Below are positions 1 through 8,235 of a stretch of DNA of 64,000 bases, piece after piece. This stretch comes from Vibrio vulnificus NBRC 15645 = ATCC 27562. Its GTDB lineage: Bacteria > Pseudomonadota > Gammaproteobacteria > Enterobacterales > Vibrionaceae. The translations under genes were made by a program, and so were the position numbers. Position 1 is the first letter of the stretch. Each line of letters opens with the position of its first letter. The DNA lies in NCBI RefSeq assembly GCF_002224265.1, contig NZ_CP012881.1, forward strand, positions 3,038,001 to 3,102,000. The letters run 5' to 3'. Under the pieces are notes generated by a model. It ran no database searches and was not told the origin of the DNA. It worked only from the letters and a program-made list of their open reading frames with translations.

Positions 1-504
1 AGATTTGTTCATTTCTGTAGACTAATTGGTAGTAGATCGACAAAAGAAAAAGAGCTACATGAATTTTTAAATAAAAATCCACAAATTTTAGATAGTCATA
101 TGGCCTCTATGTTCAGCGAAGTTAGAATAGGTCGCTATAGATCAGACTTAGTTATACGTTATGAGCAAGTCGACAAAAAAGTAGTATTGGTTGAGCTGGA
201 GCGTCATAGTGATAAAATATTTACGAAGTCCAACCGTATAAGAAAAAAAGTTACTCATGCATCTCAACAAGTGGAAGACTGGATTAACGAAATTAGATTA
301 GGGACAAATAATGCACCGAAATGGTTAACGAATCAGTATAATCCTGAAGGTTTTGTCGTTATTGGTCGCTCAAAAGACCTCTCAGAAGACCAAAAACAAA
401 TTTTGTTTTCATTAAATGTGAATCGTAAGGTAAAGATAATAACCTATGATGATTTGTTGGAGCGAATGAAACGGCTTATGGGAATGATTGGTGGCTTAAA
501 CTAG
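1..504 (+). CDS. Shedu-like (DUF4263) anti-phage nuclease, C-terminal part
   Basis: The reading frame is already open at base 1, so the start lies outside the window; the first ATG at 100 is internal. The visible 167 residues contain ELHEFLNKNPQILDSH, then a PD-(D/E)xK-like core (SDLVIRY followed by VVLVELERH), HASQQVEDW, a glycine-rich GFVVIGR and a closing ITYDDLLERM. This order matches the C-terminal nuclease domain of SduA of the Shedu defence system (DUF4263), which is known to cut nucleic acid. The usual ELK of the active site reads ELE here, so catalytic competence is uncertain. The gene is the cargo of a cassette whose attC begins at 557. Family assignment is from motif recall; no search was run. 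Confidence 0.7.
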   Translation, partial: RFVHFCRLIGSRSTKEKELHEFLNKNPQILDSHMASMFSEVRIGRYRSDLVIRYEQVDKKVVLVELERHSDKIFTKSNRIRKKVTHASQQVEDWINEIRLGTNNAPKWLTNQYNPEGFVVIGRSKDLSEDQKQILFSLNVNRKVKIITYDDLLERMKRLMGMIGGLN

Positions 505-556
505 TAAATGCATCTATGCCGTTATTAATATGTGTTCTGGCGTTCTAATATGCGAA

Positions 557-681
557 TGCTAACAAATTGCTTAAGAGTGACAGCTAACCTTTGGCATTTT
601 TGGTTTGGGTGAGTTTAGTGATTACGGTGGCTTTGCTTGAACTTAATGGTTGGTTAGCTGCACCTTAGCAAAGCGTTATGT
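557..681 (+). repeat. attC site 1
   Basis: It opens with TGCTAAC and closes with GTTATGT. The inner arms GGTTAGCTGCACCTTAGC and GCTTAAG...CAGCTAACC pair, giving the typical attC hairpin. It belongs to the Shedu cassette. Confidence 0.85.
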
Positions 682-1135
682 TTAGTCACGTAAAATCAGT
701 TGGTTGCATCTTTTCTTTGCTTTCTCAGCTTTCTAATTTTGGTCTTGTCGGCAAGTTAACTTCAGTGTTCGCTGTTTTCTGGACTCCAATTCGTGGGCGC
801 TAAAAATTCTGAGAGTCGCCTCATTTAAGTTCAGTGCGTTTTTGAGTCGAATGACGCAAAGTTTGAGCTCCAATTTTCGGTTTTCCACGCTAAAACTCAA
901 TATCAGTAAATTCAAATTTATTAGTTAATTCAGTTTTTTAGCGTCTAGTTTTGGTTTTCAAAGATAAGTTGAGTTAAGCTTTGGTATCGCAAAACTTAAC
1001 CCTTTGAGCCTTAAACATAACAAGGCGTTTAAGTGGGATTCATGCCGCGTGGCATTTTTGGTATGCGGTGAGTTTTGGTGGTGAAAGTGGTCTGCGGGAA
1101 GTTGGTTTAGGCGGCATTCACCCCTTAACGCAGCG
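676..1135 (+). repeat. ORF-less cassette A1 (family A), attC 1015-1141
   Basis: The cassette starts TTATGTTTAGTCACGTAAAA and ends CTTAAACATAAC followed by attC. No open frame is maintained between family members, and the frames that are open carry no recognisable ribosome binding site. It is the first of nine family A copies and is followed directly by A2 and B1. Confidence 0.8.
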
Positions 1136-1141
1136 TTATGT
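1015..1141 (+). repeat. attC site 2
   Basis: ACATAAC to GTTATGT, of the common class with GGCGTTTAAG...GATTCATGCCGC. It terminates cassette A1. Confidence 0.85.
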
Positions 1142-1608
1142 TTAGTCACGTAAAATCAGTTGGTTGCATCTTTTCTTTGCTTTCTCAGCTTTCTAATTTT
1201 GGTCTTGTCGGCAAGTTACGTTTAGTGGTCGCTGTTTTCTGGACTCCAATTCGTGGGCGCTAAAAATTCAGAGAGTTGCCTCATTAAAGTTCAGTGCGTT
1301 TGTGAGTCGAATGAAGCGATGTTAGTTTCAACGTTTGAGCACCAGCTTTCGGTTTCTCACGCTAAAATCTCAATGTCAGTACAATCAAATTTATGAGTTA
1401 ATTCAGCTTTTTAGCTTCTAACTTTGGTTTTCAAAGATAAGTCGAGTTAAGCTCTTGGTATCGTAAAACTTAACCGTTCGAGTCTTAAACATAACAAGGC
1501 GTTTAAGCGGGATTCATGCCGCGTGGCATTTTTGGTTTGCGGTGATTTTTGTGGTGAAAGTGGTGTGCGGAAACTTGGTTTAGGCGGCACTCACCCCTTA
1601 ACGCGGCG
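1136..1608 (+). repeat. ORF-less cassette A2 (family A), attC 1489-1614
   Basis: Second family A copy. By eye it is identical over its whole length, including the attC, to copy A8 at 34392-34864. No supported gene. Confidence 0.8.
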
Positions 1609-1614
1609 TTATGC
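1489..1614 (+). repeat. attC site 3
   Basis: ACATAAC to GTTATGC, common GCGTTTAAGCGGG class; terminates A2. Confidence 0.85.
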
Positions 1615-2079
1615 TTAATCACCTAAAATCAGTGGTTTATGGTTTTTCTTTGTTCCCTAGGCTTTTCAGTTTTGTGTTTGTCGGCAAGCTGGCTTTTTTG
1701 AGCGCTGTTTTTCGGACACTTATTCTTTGGCGCTAGAAATTCAGAGAATTGCCTCATTCAATTCTTGGGCAAGCGCGAGGTTAGGGCGGTTGGCTCAATC
1801 AGAGACTTGATCTTAGGTTTTTTCGTTTTAGCTGCCAAATTTCAAAGTCTGATTTTCAAAATCATGAGTCATTTCAGTTTTTTGGTTTTTGGCTTTTGTT
1901 TGTGAATCAAAGTCGAGTTAATCTTGTTTTTAGTAAAACGTAAGCCATTGAAGCTTAAGCATAACAAGGCGTTTAAGCGGGATTCATGCCGCGTGGCATT
2001 TTTGGTTTGCAGTGAGTTTTGGTGGTGAAGGTGGTCTGCGGAAAGTTGGTTTATGCGGCATTCACCCCTTAACGCAGCG
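1609..2079 (+). repeat. ORF-less cassette B1 (family B), attC 1959-2085
   Basis: Starts TTATGCTTAATCACCTAAAA and ends AAGCTTAAGCATAAC. Family B is alignable with family A through GTCGGCAAG, the GCGCTGTTTT-GGAC stretch, GTTGCCTCA and GAGTTAA. Small indels break every frame between copies, so a protein is unlikely. Confidence 0.8.
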
Positions 2080-2085
2080 TTAAAT
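1959..2085 (+). repeat. attC site 4
   Basis: GCATAAC to GTTAAAT, common class; terminates B1. Confidence 0.85.
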
Positions 2086-2098
2086 GTAAAGGTCAGTT

Positions 2099-2815
2099 AT
2101 GCAAGATGTTTTAAAGGAAACAATTAAGTTTTCGACTGAAAAGGCGGTTTTGTTTCAGTTCAACTCTAAGAGTAAATTGGCAGCCTATAGTATGGGTATT
2201 TATTGCACATTAATAGAGCTATCGGATTCATTTCATACGCTCATGGATAGTCAAAACTATACGGGCTCATTGTCAATTTATCGCTCATTTATAGAGAATT
2301 ATGTCGATTTAAGAAACCTGCAATTAAATCCTCATTATGTATATCAATTGGATTACGGTAGCTATCTGCAGGAGCAGCGGTTATTGAAGGCAGCGGCAAA
2401 AGAAAACCCTTATTTGTCTTCAATTTCCCAATACGCTGATGAGAAACTTCCCTTAATTTCTGTTGAAATCGACAAGCTGAAGGAAAATGAAGACTACAAA
2501 CTCTGTTACACGATAAAAGACAAGTTTAGCCGTGCGAATATGGAAGCTGAATATGAAGGGTTATACCCGACATTAAGCGCAGAGTCGCACTGTAGTTTAG
2601 ATGCAATCTTTTCTCGTCACTTTAATATCGACCCAAAAACAGGCTGTGTAGATATTTCAATCAATGATAAATGTAACAGCAAGGACTACCACTTCTATAT
2701 CGTTAACCTGACCAATTACTTGATTACCGCAGGTATAGCGGTAGCCAATATAATGGAAGGGCAGCAACTGGATGTGTATGTCAGTAAAAAAGAGCAACTA
2801 TTAGATGTACTGTGA
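2099..2815 (+). CDS. DUF5677-family cassette protein
   Basis: 238 residues, mainly helical, no signal peptide or membrane segment. The pattern SIYRSFIENYVDLRNL near residue 60, a KFSRANMEAEYEGLY stretch near 143 and LSAESHCSL shortly after fit the DUF5677 family, whose function is unknown and which recurs in mobile and accessory DNA. The ATG lies 19 bases inside the cassette boundary, after AAAGGTCAG as a weak ribosome binding site. The gene fills its cassette and stops 8 bases before the attC. Family recognition is from motifs only. Confidence 0.65.
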   Translation: MQDVLKETIKFSTEKAVLFQFNSKSKLAAYSMGIYCTLIELSDSFHTLMDSQNYTGSLSIYRSFIENYVDLRNLQLNPHYVYQLDYGSYLQEQRLLKAAAKENPYLSSISQYADEKLPLISVEIDKLKENEDYKLCYTIKDKFSRANMEAEYEGLYPTLSAESHCSLDAIFSRHFNIDPKTGCVDISINDKCNSKDYHFYIVNLTNYLITAGIAVANIMEGQQLDVYVSKKEQLLDVL

Positions 2816-2822
2816 TTCTTAC

Positions 2823-2948
2823 ATTTAACAATCTGTTTAAGAGGGATTCGCAACGCGTGGCATTTTTACTATGCGTTAGTTTAAGTGTTTAAGGAGGTAT
2901 GCGGCGGCATCAGTATTGCGTTGCTCACCCCTTAACAGGGCGTTAGGG
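2823..2948 (+). repeat. attC site 5
   Basis: ATTTAAC to GTTAGGG, of the CTGTTTAAGAGGG...CAACGCGTGGC class; terminates the DUF5677 cassette. Confidence 0.85.
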
Positions 2949-2987
2949 GCTTTCGCATAATTTTAGTTAATACGAAGAGGTAGATTT

Positions 2988-3337
2988 TTGAGCGTTAAAA
3001 GTGTTGTTTGGTTTGTAGCAATTAGCTTTACGGTTTTATCATTGGCGTCGTCAGTAGTTGCTTTTAATGATCCTGTTTTTGAACTTAATGAGAACCAAGT
3101 TCTCTACCTTTATTCAACATCAGCACAGGTATTAGCTGGTATTTATGGGCTTACATTGTCCGGATTTATCTTTTTTCGAAACGAGCTAAGTCGTGAACAA
3201 TTCGAAGATAATTCACTTTCAGATGCTGTTGAACGGCTTAAAAAACGATATTTTTACTTATTAGGTGTAGTTACGTTCTGTACGTTTTTGACTCTGGGGT
3301 TATCAAATATGGTGATTGCAATGGAGGGCTCTAATAG
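2988..3337 (+). pseudogene. membrane-protein cassette gene truncated by IS3 copy 1
   Basis: It starts with TTG after GAAGAGG at 2974-2980. About 116 native residues remain: a hydrophobic segment at residues 6-26, a second near 45-63 and a third near 90-110, with charged RNELSREQ and RLKKRY loops between. It looks like a small multi-span inner-membrane protein of unknown function. The insertion sequence starts at 3338, so the last 14 codons of the open frame are IS-derived. The native 3' end and attC are not found on the far side of the IS. Confidence 0.65.
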
Positions 3338-3376
3338 CGGCGTTTTTCAAGGTAGTTGTCATCATTCGCTTAGTTA

Positions 3377-4385
3377 TTAAGCGGCTTTTCTTTCTGGATT
3401 TAGATGAACCTCACCAACGGGTTCACAGTTCCTTATCTTGCCTGACCAACGCTCTGGGTGTCGCTCTCTTGCTATCGACAACACATCCGAACGACGTCTT
3501 AAAATCTCGCTATCTTTACCACTGTGACGCTCTGATGGCGTAACGTAATTTAACTTACTGTGCTTGTGCTCGGTGTTGTACCAACGTACGAACGCCTCAA
3601 CCCAACTACGACTTGCATCGAGTTGTTCAAAGCCTTTTGTTGGCCAGCTAGGCATGTACTTCACTGTGCGGAACAGCGACTCAACATACGGGTTATCATC
3701 ACTGACTCTCGGGCGACTGTATGATGAAGTAATACCAAGCTCATCCATTTTCGCTCTGAACGTCAGTGACTTCATTGGCGCACCATTGTCCGAGTGAAGT
3801 ACCAGTGGCTGATTAAAGCATTGCTCGCGCATCAGCGTCCGCTGCAATAACTGTGACGCTAACTCACCGCATTCACATTCGTAGACATCATAGCCAACGA
3901 TTTTTCGGCTATAGATATCTTCAATCACGTAGAGAATAGTGCTGTCCCTTAACCACAGATGGCAAGTACGTAATGTCCCATGTGTACACCTGATTGGGAC
4001 CTGTTGCCGTATAACTTGTTGGCTTGGCCTGCCTTTGTCGACTTCGCTGACGACCTCGGGTATGAAGCTGACCTTCTGCTTTCAAAACCCGATAGTAGCT
4101 CGACTCTGAAGCAATATACTCACCATTATCAAGCAACGTCGGGACAATTTGAGTTGGTGGTAAACTTGCGTATTCAGGGCGGTTGCACACCTCAATAATC
4201 GCATTGCGCTCTTGCGGTGATAGCTTGTTAGCAGGCACAGGTCTAACGCAGGTCGGTCTTTTGTCTGTCCGTATTTCACCTCGCTGATACCAGCGTCGAT
4301 ACGTTCTCAAGTCGATTTGAACTTCATTGCAGGCGTACTCTAGACGGCAGCCACTTCGCTTGGCATCGTGGATAAGAGTGAGCAA
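3377..4385 (-). pseudogene. IS3-family orfB split by a 2-bp deletion (copy 1)
   Basis: The upstream piece (3921-4385) ends HYSLRD and carries the first catalytic aspartate (WDITYLP). The downstream piece (3377-3928) carries HSDNG and the glutamate region NPYVESLF. In copy 3 these are one 336-residue DDE integrase. The frame break falls between the first and second catalytic residues, so no active orfB can be made without a compensating frameshift. Confidence 0.88.
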
Positions 4386-4408
4386 GTATTGCCTTTCATC
4401 GGTTGAGG

Positions 4409-4909
4409 TTAATCTTCCTCTGGCTCTTCCCCGTAAAAGGCTCTCAGCTTTTTTCGAAGAACCAATAGCGCCGCCGTTTCCGCTAACGCTTTTTCTTTAA
4501 AGCGTAACTCTTTTTTCAGCTCTTTAATTTCAAGTTTGTCAGCTTTAGCTTGTTTCTTGGCTTCAGCCTCACGCTCTTTAGCAGACATAAACCCTTGCAT
4601 ACACTCACTTCGCCAACCTTGCACTTGTTCAGGGAACAAGCCTTTCTCGCGGCAATACTGACTGAGTTCATTCTCCGTCATCGAGTAAGTTTCAGCGACA
4701 ATGGCGAGTTTAGTTTGAGCAGACCACTGCTCTGATGAAGTATGACTATTTGGCACAGCGGCTCCTGAACGTCTAAGTTGCTGCCGCCAATGATACAGGG
4801 TGGCAGTGCTAATACCTTCCTCTTTTGCTACTTGGCTTACAGACATTGAATAAGGAGGCAGTAGCTTCTTCAATATGGCTTCTTTTCTTTCTGTTGGAAT
4901 GCGATTCAA
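4409..4909 (-). CDS. IS3-family transposase orfA (copy 1)
   Basis: 166 residues with an N-terminal helix-turn-helix (SQVAKEEGISTATLYHWR) and a C-terminal lysine/glutamate-rich coiled coil, the usual DNA-binding half of an IS3-family transposase. Near its 3' end an AAAAAAG heptamer (reverse complement of 4448-4454) is the typical slippery site for -1 frameshifting into orfB. The orfA protein sequence reads the same in all five copies. Confidence 0.9.
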   Translation of the reverse strand: MNRIPTERKEAILKKLLPPYSMSVSQVAKEEGISTATLYHWRQQLRRSGAAVPNSHTSSEQWSAQTKLAIVAETYSMTENELSQYCREKGLFPEQVQGWRSECMQGFMSAKEREAEAKKQAKADKLEIKELKKELRFKEKALAETAALLVLRKKLRAFYGEEPEED

Positions 4910-4973
4910 AACTCACTCATTACCACCCAAACTGGTTAAATTTTAACAGTGACAACTATCCTGCCAGAGGGGG

Positions 4974-5401
4974 GTTCCCTCGGCGTTTCAGTTTTGTGTT
5001 TGTCGGCAAGTTGGCTTTTTAGAGCGCTGTTTTTCGGACACTTATTCTTTGGCGCTAGAAATTCAGAGAATTGCCTCAATCAATTTTTGGGCAAGCGCGA
5101 GGTTAGGGCGGTTGGCTCAATCAGAAATTTGATCTTAGGTTTTTCGGTTTTATCTGCCAAAGTTCAAAGTCTGATTATCAAAACTATGATTCATTTCGGT
5201 TTTCTACGTTTTGGTTTTTGTTTGTGAATCAAAGTCGAGTTAATCTTGGTTCTAGTCAAACGTAAGCCATTGAAGCTTAAGCATAACAAAGCGTTTAAGT
5301 GGGATTTGGCACGCGTGGCATTTTCGGTTTGCGTTGGGCTCAGTGATTAAGTCGCTGTGCGGTAGCTTTTGTATTGCGTGCCTGCACCCCTTAACGCAGC
5401 G
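4974..5401 (+). repeat. family B ORF-less cassette, 5' end lost at IS copy 1
   Basis: Begins at TTCCCTCGGC, which corresponds to about base 45 of an intact B cassette, and ends with a normal B-type GCTTAAGCATAAC and attC. The missing 5' part, including the matching TTATGCTTAA core, was removed with the DNA left of the IS. Confidence 0.8.
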
Positions 5402-5407
5402 TTATGC
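5281..5407 (+). repeat. attC site 6
   Basis: GCATAAC to GTTATGC with a variant left arm (GGGATTTGGCACGCGTGGC); terminates the truncated B cassette. Confidence 0.85.
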
Positions 5408-5534
5408 AAATATTCAAATCAGCCCATTTCTCAATGCTTATGTCTTAGGCTGTAGATGTAAATAAATTGGCTAACTGGCTAAAGCATTCTGGTAAACTGC
5501 GTCCAAACTAAGCGGTATTATTAGGACCAAAGCA

Positions 5535-5756
5535 ATGAGCCAAGATCAGCCAAACAACCCTTTACATGGATTAACGTTAGAGAAAATCCTTGTTCGCTTA
5601 CAAGAGCACTATGGTTGGGAAGGGTTAGACAGAGAAATTCAAATTAACTGTTTTTACAGCAATCCATCAATCAAATCTTCTCTTAAGTTTTTGCGTCGCA
5701 CACAGTGGGCGAGAGACAAGGTTGAGGCTTTGTATATAGATACGTTTTGCCGTTAG
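5535..5756 (+). CDS. VF530-type (DUF2132) small DNA-binding protein
   Basis: 73 residues: [12 protein letters not shown], then [14 protein letters not shown], then [16 protein letters not shown] and a closing KVEALY. This is the whole-length signature of the VF530/DUF2132 family, a small helical fold reported to bind DNA. The ATG follows AGGACC at a normal distance. About 130 bases between the cassette core and the ATG have no other reading frame and may hold the promoter. It stops 7 bases before attC. Confidence 0.8.
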   Translation: MSQDQPNNPLHGLTLEKILVRLQEHYGWEGLDREIQINCFYSNPSIKSSLKFLRRTQWARDKVEALYIDTFCR

Positions 5757-5763
5757 AACATTT

Positions 5764-5890
5764 GCATAACAAAGCGTTTAAGAGGGATTCATGCCGCGTG
5801 GCATTTTTGGTTTGCAGTGAGTTTTGGTGGTGAAAGCGGTCTGCAGAAACTTGGTTTATGCGGCACTCACCCCTTAACGCAGCGTTATAT
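5764..5890 (+). repeat. attC site 7
   Basis: GCATAAC to GTTATAT, common class; terminates the VF530 cassette. The TTA of the right core is also the stop codon of the opposite-strand ccdB gene of the next cassette. Confidence 0.85.
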
Positions 5891-6202
5891 GCCAGTAATC
5901 AGGAAGTCGATAGCAGCAATAATCTCGTTTCTAAAAGTGCTCAAATCATTTACCGGATCACGCAATATCTTAGTTGGTACACTCGCCATTTGGTGAGTTA
6001 GGATTACGAAGTCACCTTCATCAATGTGGATCACTGGGCATAGGTGAGTAGGGGCTTTCTTCTCTAACATTTCAACCGGTGTTAATGGAATCACCAGTCG
6101 GGTATTCAGTGTATCAAGCATTTCACTTTGAACATCAACAAAGTATGGGTAAGCGGTAGCAGTGCTTTTATCGTTATTTTGGTATAGTGAAAACTGTGAC
6201 AT
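5885..6202 (-). CDS. ccdB: CcdB-type gyrase-poisoning toxin
   Basis: 105 residues beginning MSQFSLYQN, with YPYFVDVQSEML, TRLVIPL, a central HLCPVIHIDEGDFVILTHQM and a C-terminal FLITGI, all characteristic of CcdB. The family traps DNA gyrase on DNA; the C-terminal tip is critical for that. The terminal isoleucine here replaces the W-G-I end of the F-plasmid protein only in part (TGI). It overlaps its antitoxin by one base. Its stop codon is the first three bases of the cassette, so the gene uses the cassette completely. Confidence 0.9.
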   Translation of the reverse strand: MSQFSLYQNNDKSTATAYPYFVDVQSEMLDTLNTRLVIPLTPVEMLEKKAPTHLCPVIHIDEGDFVILTHQMASVPTKILRDPVNDLSTFRNEIIAAIDFLITGI

Positions 6203-6447
6203 TAGAATACTCGATAAGAATCAGAAAACAGACCGTGATTTTCGGTTAGTTCATTGCAAGCGTTGATAGCATCAGCATTTTGCTCTAACCACTCAGTCTT
6301 ACGGCGCTGATTTACTTCTTTTTCAAGGGCTTTTTCCATTGTTGCCGAGAGGTTTATGTTTAGGCGCTTAGCTTCAGCGAGTAACTCGCTATTTAAGCTT
6401 AAGTTTGCAGCCTTCTTGGGTGCTTGCGTACTATATGCGTTTCTCAT
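6202..6447 (-). CDS. ccdA: CcdA-type antitoxin
   Basis: 81 residues: an N-terminal ribbon-helix-helix-like part (KAANLSLNSELLAEAKRLNINLS) and a C-terminal toxin-binding tail (WLEQNADAINACNELTENHGLFSD) as in CcdA. It precedes ccdB and is read against the cassette direction, so it must have its own promoter between 6448 and the attC. The last base overlaps ccdB, implying translational coupling. Confidence 0.9.
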   Translation of the reverse strand: MRNAYSTQAPKKAANLSLNSELLAEAKRLNINLSATMEKALEKEVNQRRKTEWLEQNADAINACNELTENHGLFSDSYRVF

Positions 6448-6471
6448 AATAATTACCTATGCGTATTTATG

Positions 6472-6494
6472 GTGCGCATTAAGTATAGGCGCAC
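6472..6494 (-). promoter_or_regulatory. putative ccdAB operator/promoter
   Basis: An inverted repeat GTGCGC-N11-GCGCAC lies 25-47 bases upstream of ccdA, and the minus-strand spacer contains TATACT, a good -10 hexamer. It is a plausible site for CcdA/CcdB autorepression. The arms are only 6 bp, so this is inference. Confidence 0.45.
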
Positions 6495-6501
6495 GAAAGG
6501 C

Positions 6502-6627
6502 ATATAACAAACAATTTAAGAGTGATTCCCCACGCTTGGCATTTTTAGTTTGGGTTTAGTTTAGTGTTTACGGCGTCCAAGTTGAGTGCAGTGGTAGCGT
6601 GGCTCACACCTTAATTGGGCGTTATGT
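6502..6627 (+). repeat. attC site 8
   Basis: ATATAAC to GTTATGT, of the CAATTTAAGAGTG...TTAATTGGGC class; terminates the ccdAB cassette. Confidence 0.85.
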
Positions 6628-6765
6628 GTCCGAGTAAGTTCGAAGATGTAATTGATAATCATGTAACTGTGCTTTCCTTCTCAAGGTCTTATTTTTAATC
6701 AGTTTTTAGTTATGTGGATTTGTTTTAAAAGTGTAGGCTAGTTTGTGTTTAAATGCGGAGGTCTC

Positions 6766-7191
6766 ATGGTTAAACATATTTATCAACAATACAATTCTCT
6801 TAAAGAAGGTGAAAAAGAGTATCTTAAATTAAACCCTCACCATGCTATAGCAATAAAAGAAGCGAAAGATGTTGCTTTTTTCGAAACAGAATCTCGCTTT
6901 GGCATCAATGGACACAATGATAAAAGCGATGCATTTCGTCATTGTTTTTGGTCTTCGATGCTAGCTCGTGACATTGGATACAAAAATGCTCTCGAATTTA
7001 CGACAGCACATGAAAACTTTCCGGAAAACCCAGAAAATGAAAAGGTCATGGATTTACACAATAATAAAGTTGGTATTCGGTTAGGGTTATCGATGGCGAG
7101 TAATGATAAACTTGCACATTATTGTTACACTTCATTGCTAGCAGGTCGTCTTAAGGTAATAAAGAAAGAGAAGAAAGAGAAGAAAAAATGA
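6766..7191 (+). CDS. DUF6973-like protein with HN/DAFRH motifs
   Basis: 141 residues from the ATG after GCGGAGG (an upstream in-frame start at 6745 is less likely). It carries KSDAFRHCFWSSMLARDIG near residue 65, AHE and MDLHNNKVG; the spaced His and Asn residues are those conserved in DUF6973, found alone and as C-terminal domains of large secreted proteins. The extreme C terminus is lysine/glutamate repeats. Its ATGA overlaps the start of a lipoprotein gene, so the two form one transcription unit in a single cassette. Function is unknown. Confidence 0.6.
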   Translation: MVKHIYQQYNSLKEGEKEYLKLNPHHAIAIKEAKDVAFFETESRFGINGHNDKSDAFRHCFWSSMLARDIGYKNALEFTTAHENFPENPENEKVMDLHNNKVGIRLGLSMASNDKLAHYCYTSLLAGRLKVIKKEKKEKKK

Positions 7192-7574
7192 AAAAATTGG
7201 TTATGATTTTCTTTATTTTACTTCAAGTATCCTGTTCAGATACAAATGAGATACAACTAAGATTAAATGACAGTAGTGTCGATTTTTCTGAAGTTGTCGA
7301 AGGTGATTGGAATCGAGTCTGTTTTTTAGGTCCGTACTCCAATAATACTGCTGCTCGTTCTTTACTGGGATTCGACTGGGATGCTGAGAATCTAAGTAGA
7401 ATATCAGATTTAGATAGTATTACACTTTTATTATTTGCTAATGATGACGAAGTTATTAAATATAGTGAATTATCAAGGGAAATTGATTTTTCACTTTTTA
7501 GTAATACATGTATAAAACGTACTGAGGCAAAATTTAGCATTGGTGTGAATGATGTAGTCAATGTAGGAAGATAA
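7188..7574 (+). CDS. small lipoprotein paired with the DUF6973 gene
   Basis: 128 residues. MKKLVMIFFILLQVSC is a lipoprotein signal with cysteine 16 as the modified residue. The mature part is acidic, about 112 residues, with EGDWNRVCFLGPYS and a second cysteine (NTCIK) that could form a disulphide. It overlaps the DUF6973 gene by four bases. The pairing of a possible enzyme with an exported lipoprotein resembles effector-immunity layouts, but nothing here proves that. Confidence 0.6.
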   Translation: MKKLVMIFFILLQVSCSDTNEIQLRLNDSSVDFSEVVEGDWNRVCFLGPYSNNTAARSLLGFDWDAENLSRISDLDSITLLLFANDDEVIKYSELSREIDFSLFSNTCIKRTEAKFSIGVNDVVNVGR

Positions 7575-7599
7575 AAATAAAAGTCACCTTAGTTGTAAC

Positions 7600-7725
7600 A
7601 CATAACAAACTGTTTAAGAGTGATTCGCAACGCATGGCATTTTTACTATGCGTTGCGTTTAGTGTTTAAGGTGCTATGCGGCGGCATCGGTATTGCGTTG
7701 CTCACACCTTAACAGGGCGTTATGC
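7600..7725 (+). repeat. attC site 9
   Basis: ACATAAC to GTTATGC, CTGTTTAAGAGTG class with TTAACAGGGC right arm; terminates the DUF6973 cassette. Confidence 0.85.
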
Positions 7726-8195
7726 TTAATCAACTAAAATCAGTGGTTTATGGTTTTCTTTGTTCCCTCAGCTTTTCAGTTTTGTGTTTGTCGGCAAGTC
7801 GGCTTTTTTGAGCGCTGCTTTTCGGACTCTTATTCTTTAGCGCTGGAAATTCAGAGAATTGCCTCATTCAATTCTCGGGCAAGCGCGAGGTTAGGGCGGT
7901 TAGCTCAATCAGAAATCCATTTTTAGGTTTTCAAACTTCAAACCAGATTTGCCAAAATTCCGAGCCTGATTATCAAAACTATGATTCATTTCGGTTTTCT
8001 ACGTTTTGGCTTTTGTTTCTGAATCAAAGTCGAGTTAATCTTGTTTTTAGTAAACGTAAGTCATTGAAGCTTAAGCATAACAAAGCGTTTAAGTGGGATT
8101 TGGCACGCGTGGCATTTTCGGTTTGCGTTGGGTTCAGTGATTAAGTCGCTGTGCGGTAGCTTTTGTAGTGCGTGCCTGCACCCCTTAACGCGGCG
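7720..8195 (+). repeat. ORF-less cassette B2 (family B), attC 8075-8201
   Basis: Starts TTATGCTTAATCAACTAAAA. Variant B subtype with CAGAAATCCATTTTTAGGTTTTCAAAC in the middle, shared with B3, B5 and B8. No supported gene. Confidence 0.8.
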
Positions 8196-8201
8196 TTATA
8201 T
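8075..8201 (+). repeat. attC site 10
   Basis: GCATAAC to GTTATAT; terminates B2. Confidence 0.85.
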
Positions 8202-8235
8202 GCTTTCAAAATCTGTGAGTAAAAAGGAGCTTAAA

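Larger units (their letters stand above)
3338..4973 (-). mobile_element. IS3-family element copy 1 (frameshifted)
   Basis: 1636 bp. The left end reads CGGCGTTTTTCAAGGTAGTT and the right end, reverse-complemented, CCCCCTCTGGCAGGATAGTT; the inner GG-TAGTTGTCA is shared. It carries orfA and a split orfB on the minus strand. Compared with copy 3, a GT dinucleotide is missing around 3934, which breaks orfB. No target duplication is present: the left flank is the membrane-protein gene, the right flank the middle of a family B cassette, so DNA between two former insertions has been lost. Confidence 0.9.

Noticed and set aside
1..1000. Integrase gene and attI expected beside an integron
   Set aside because: No tyrosine recombinase is found in the window; cassette direction places it to the left, outside the sequence given.
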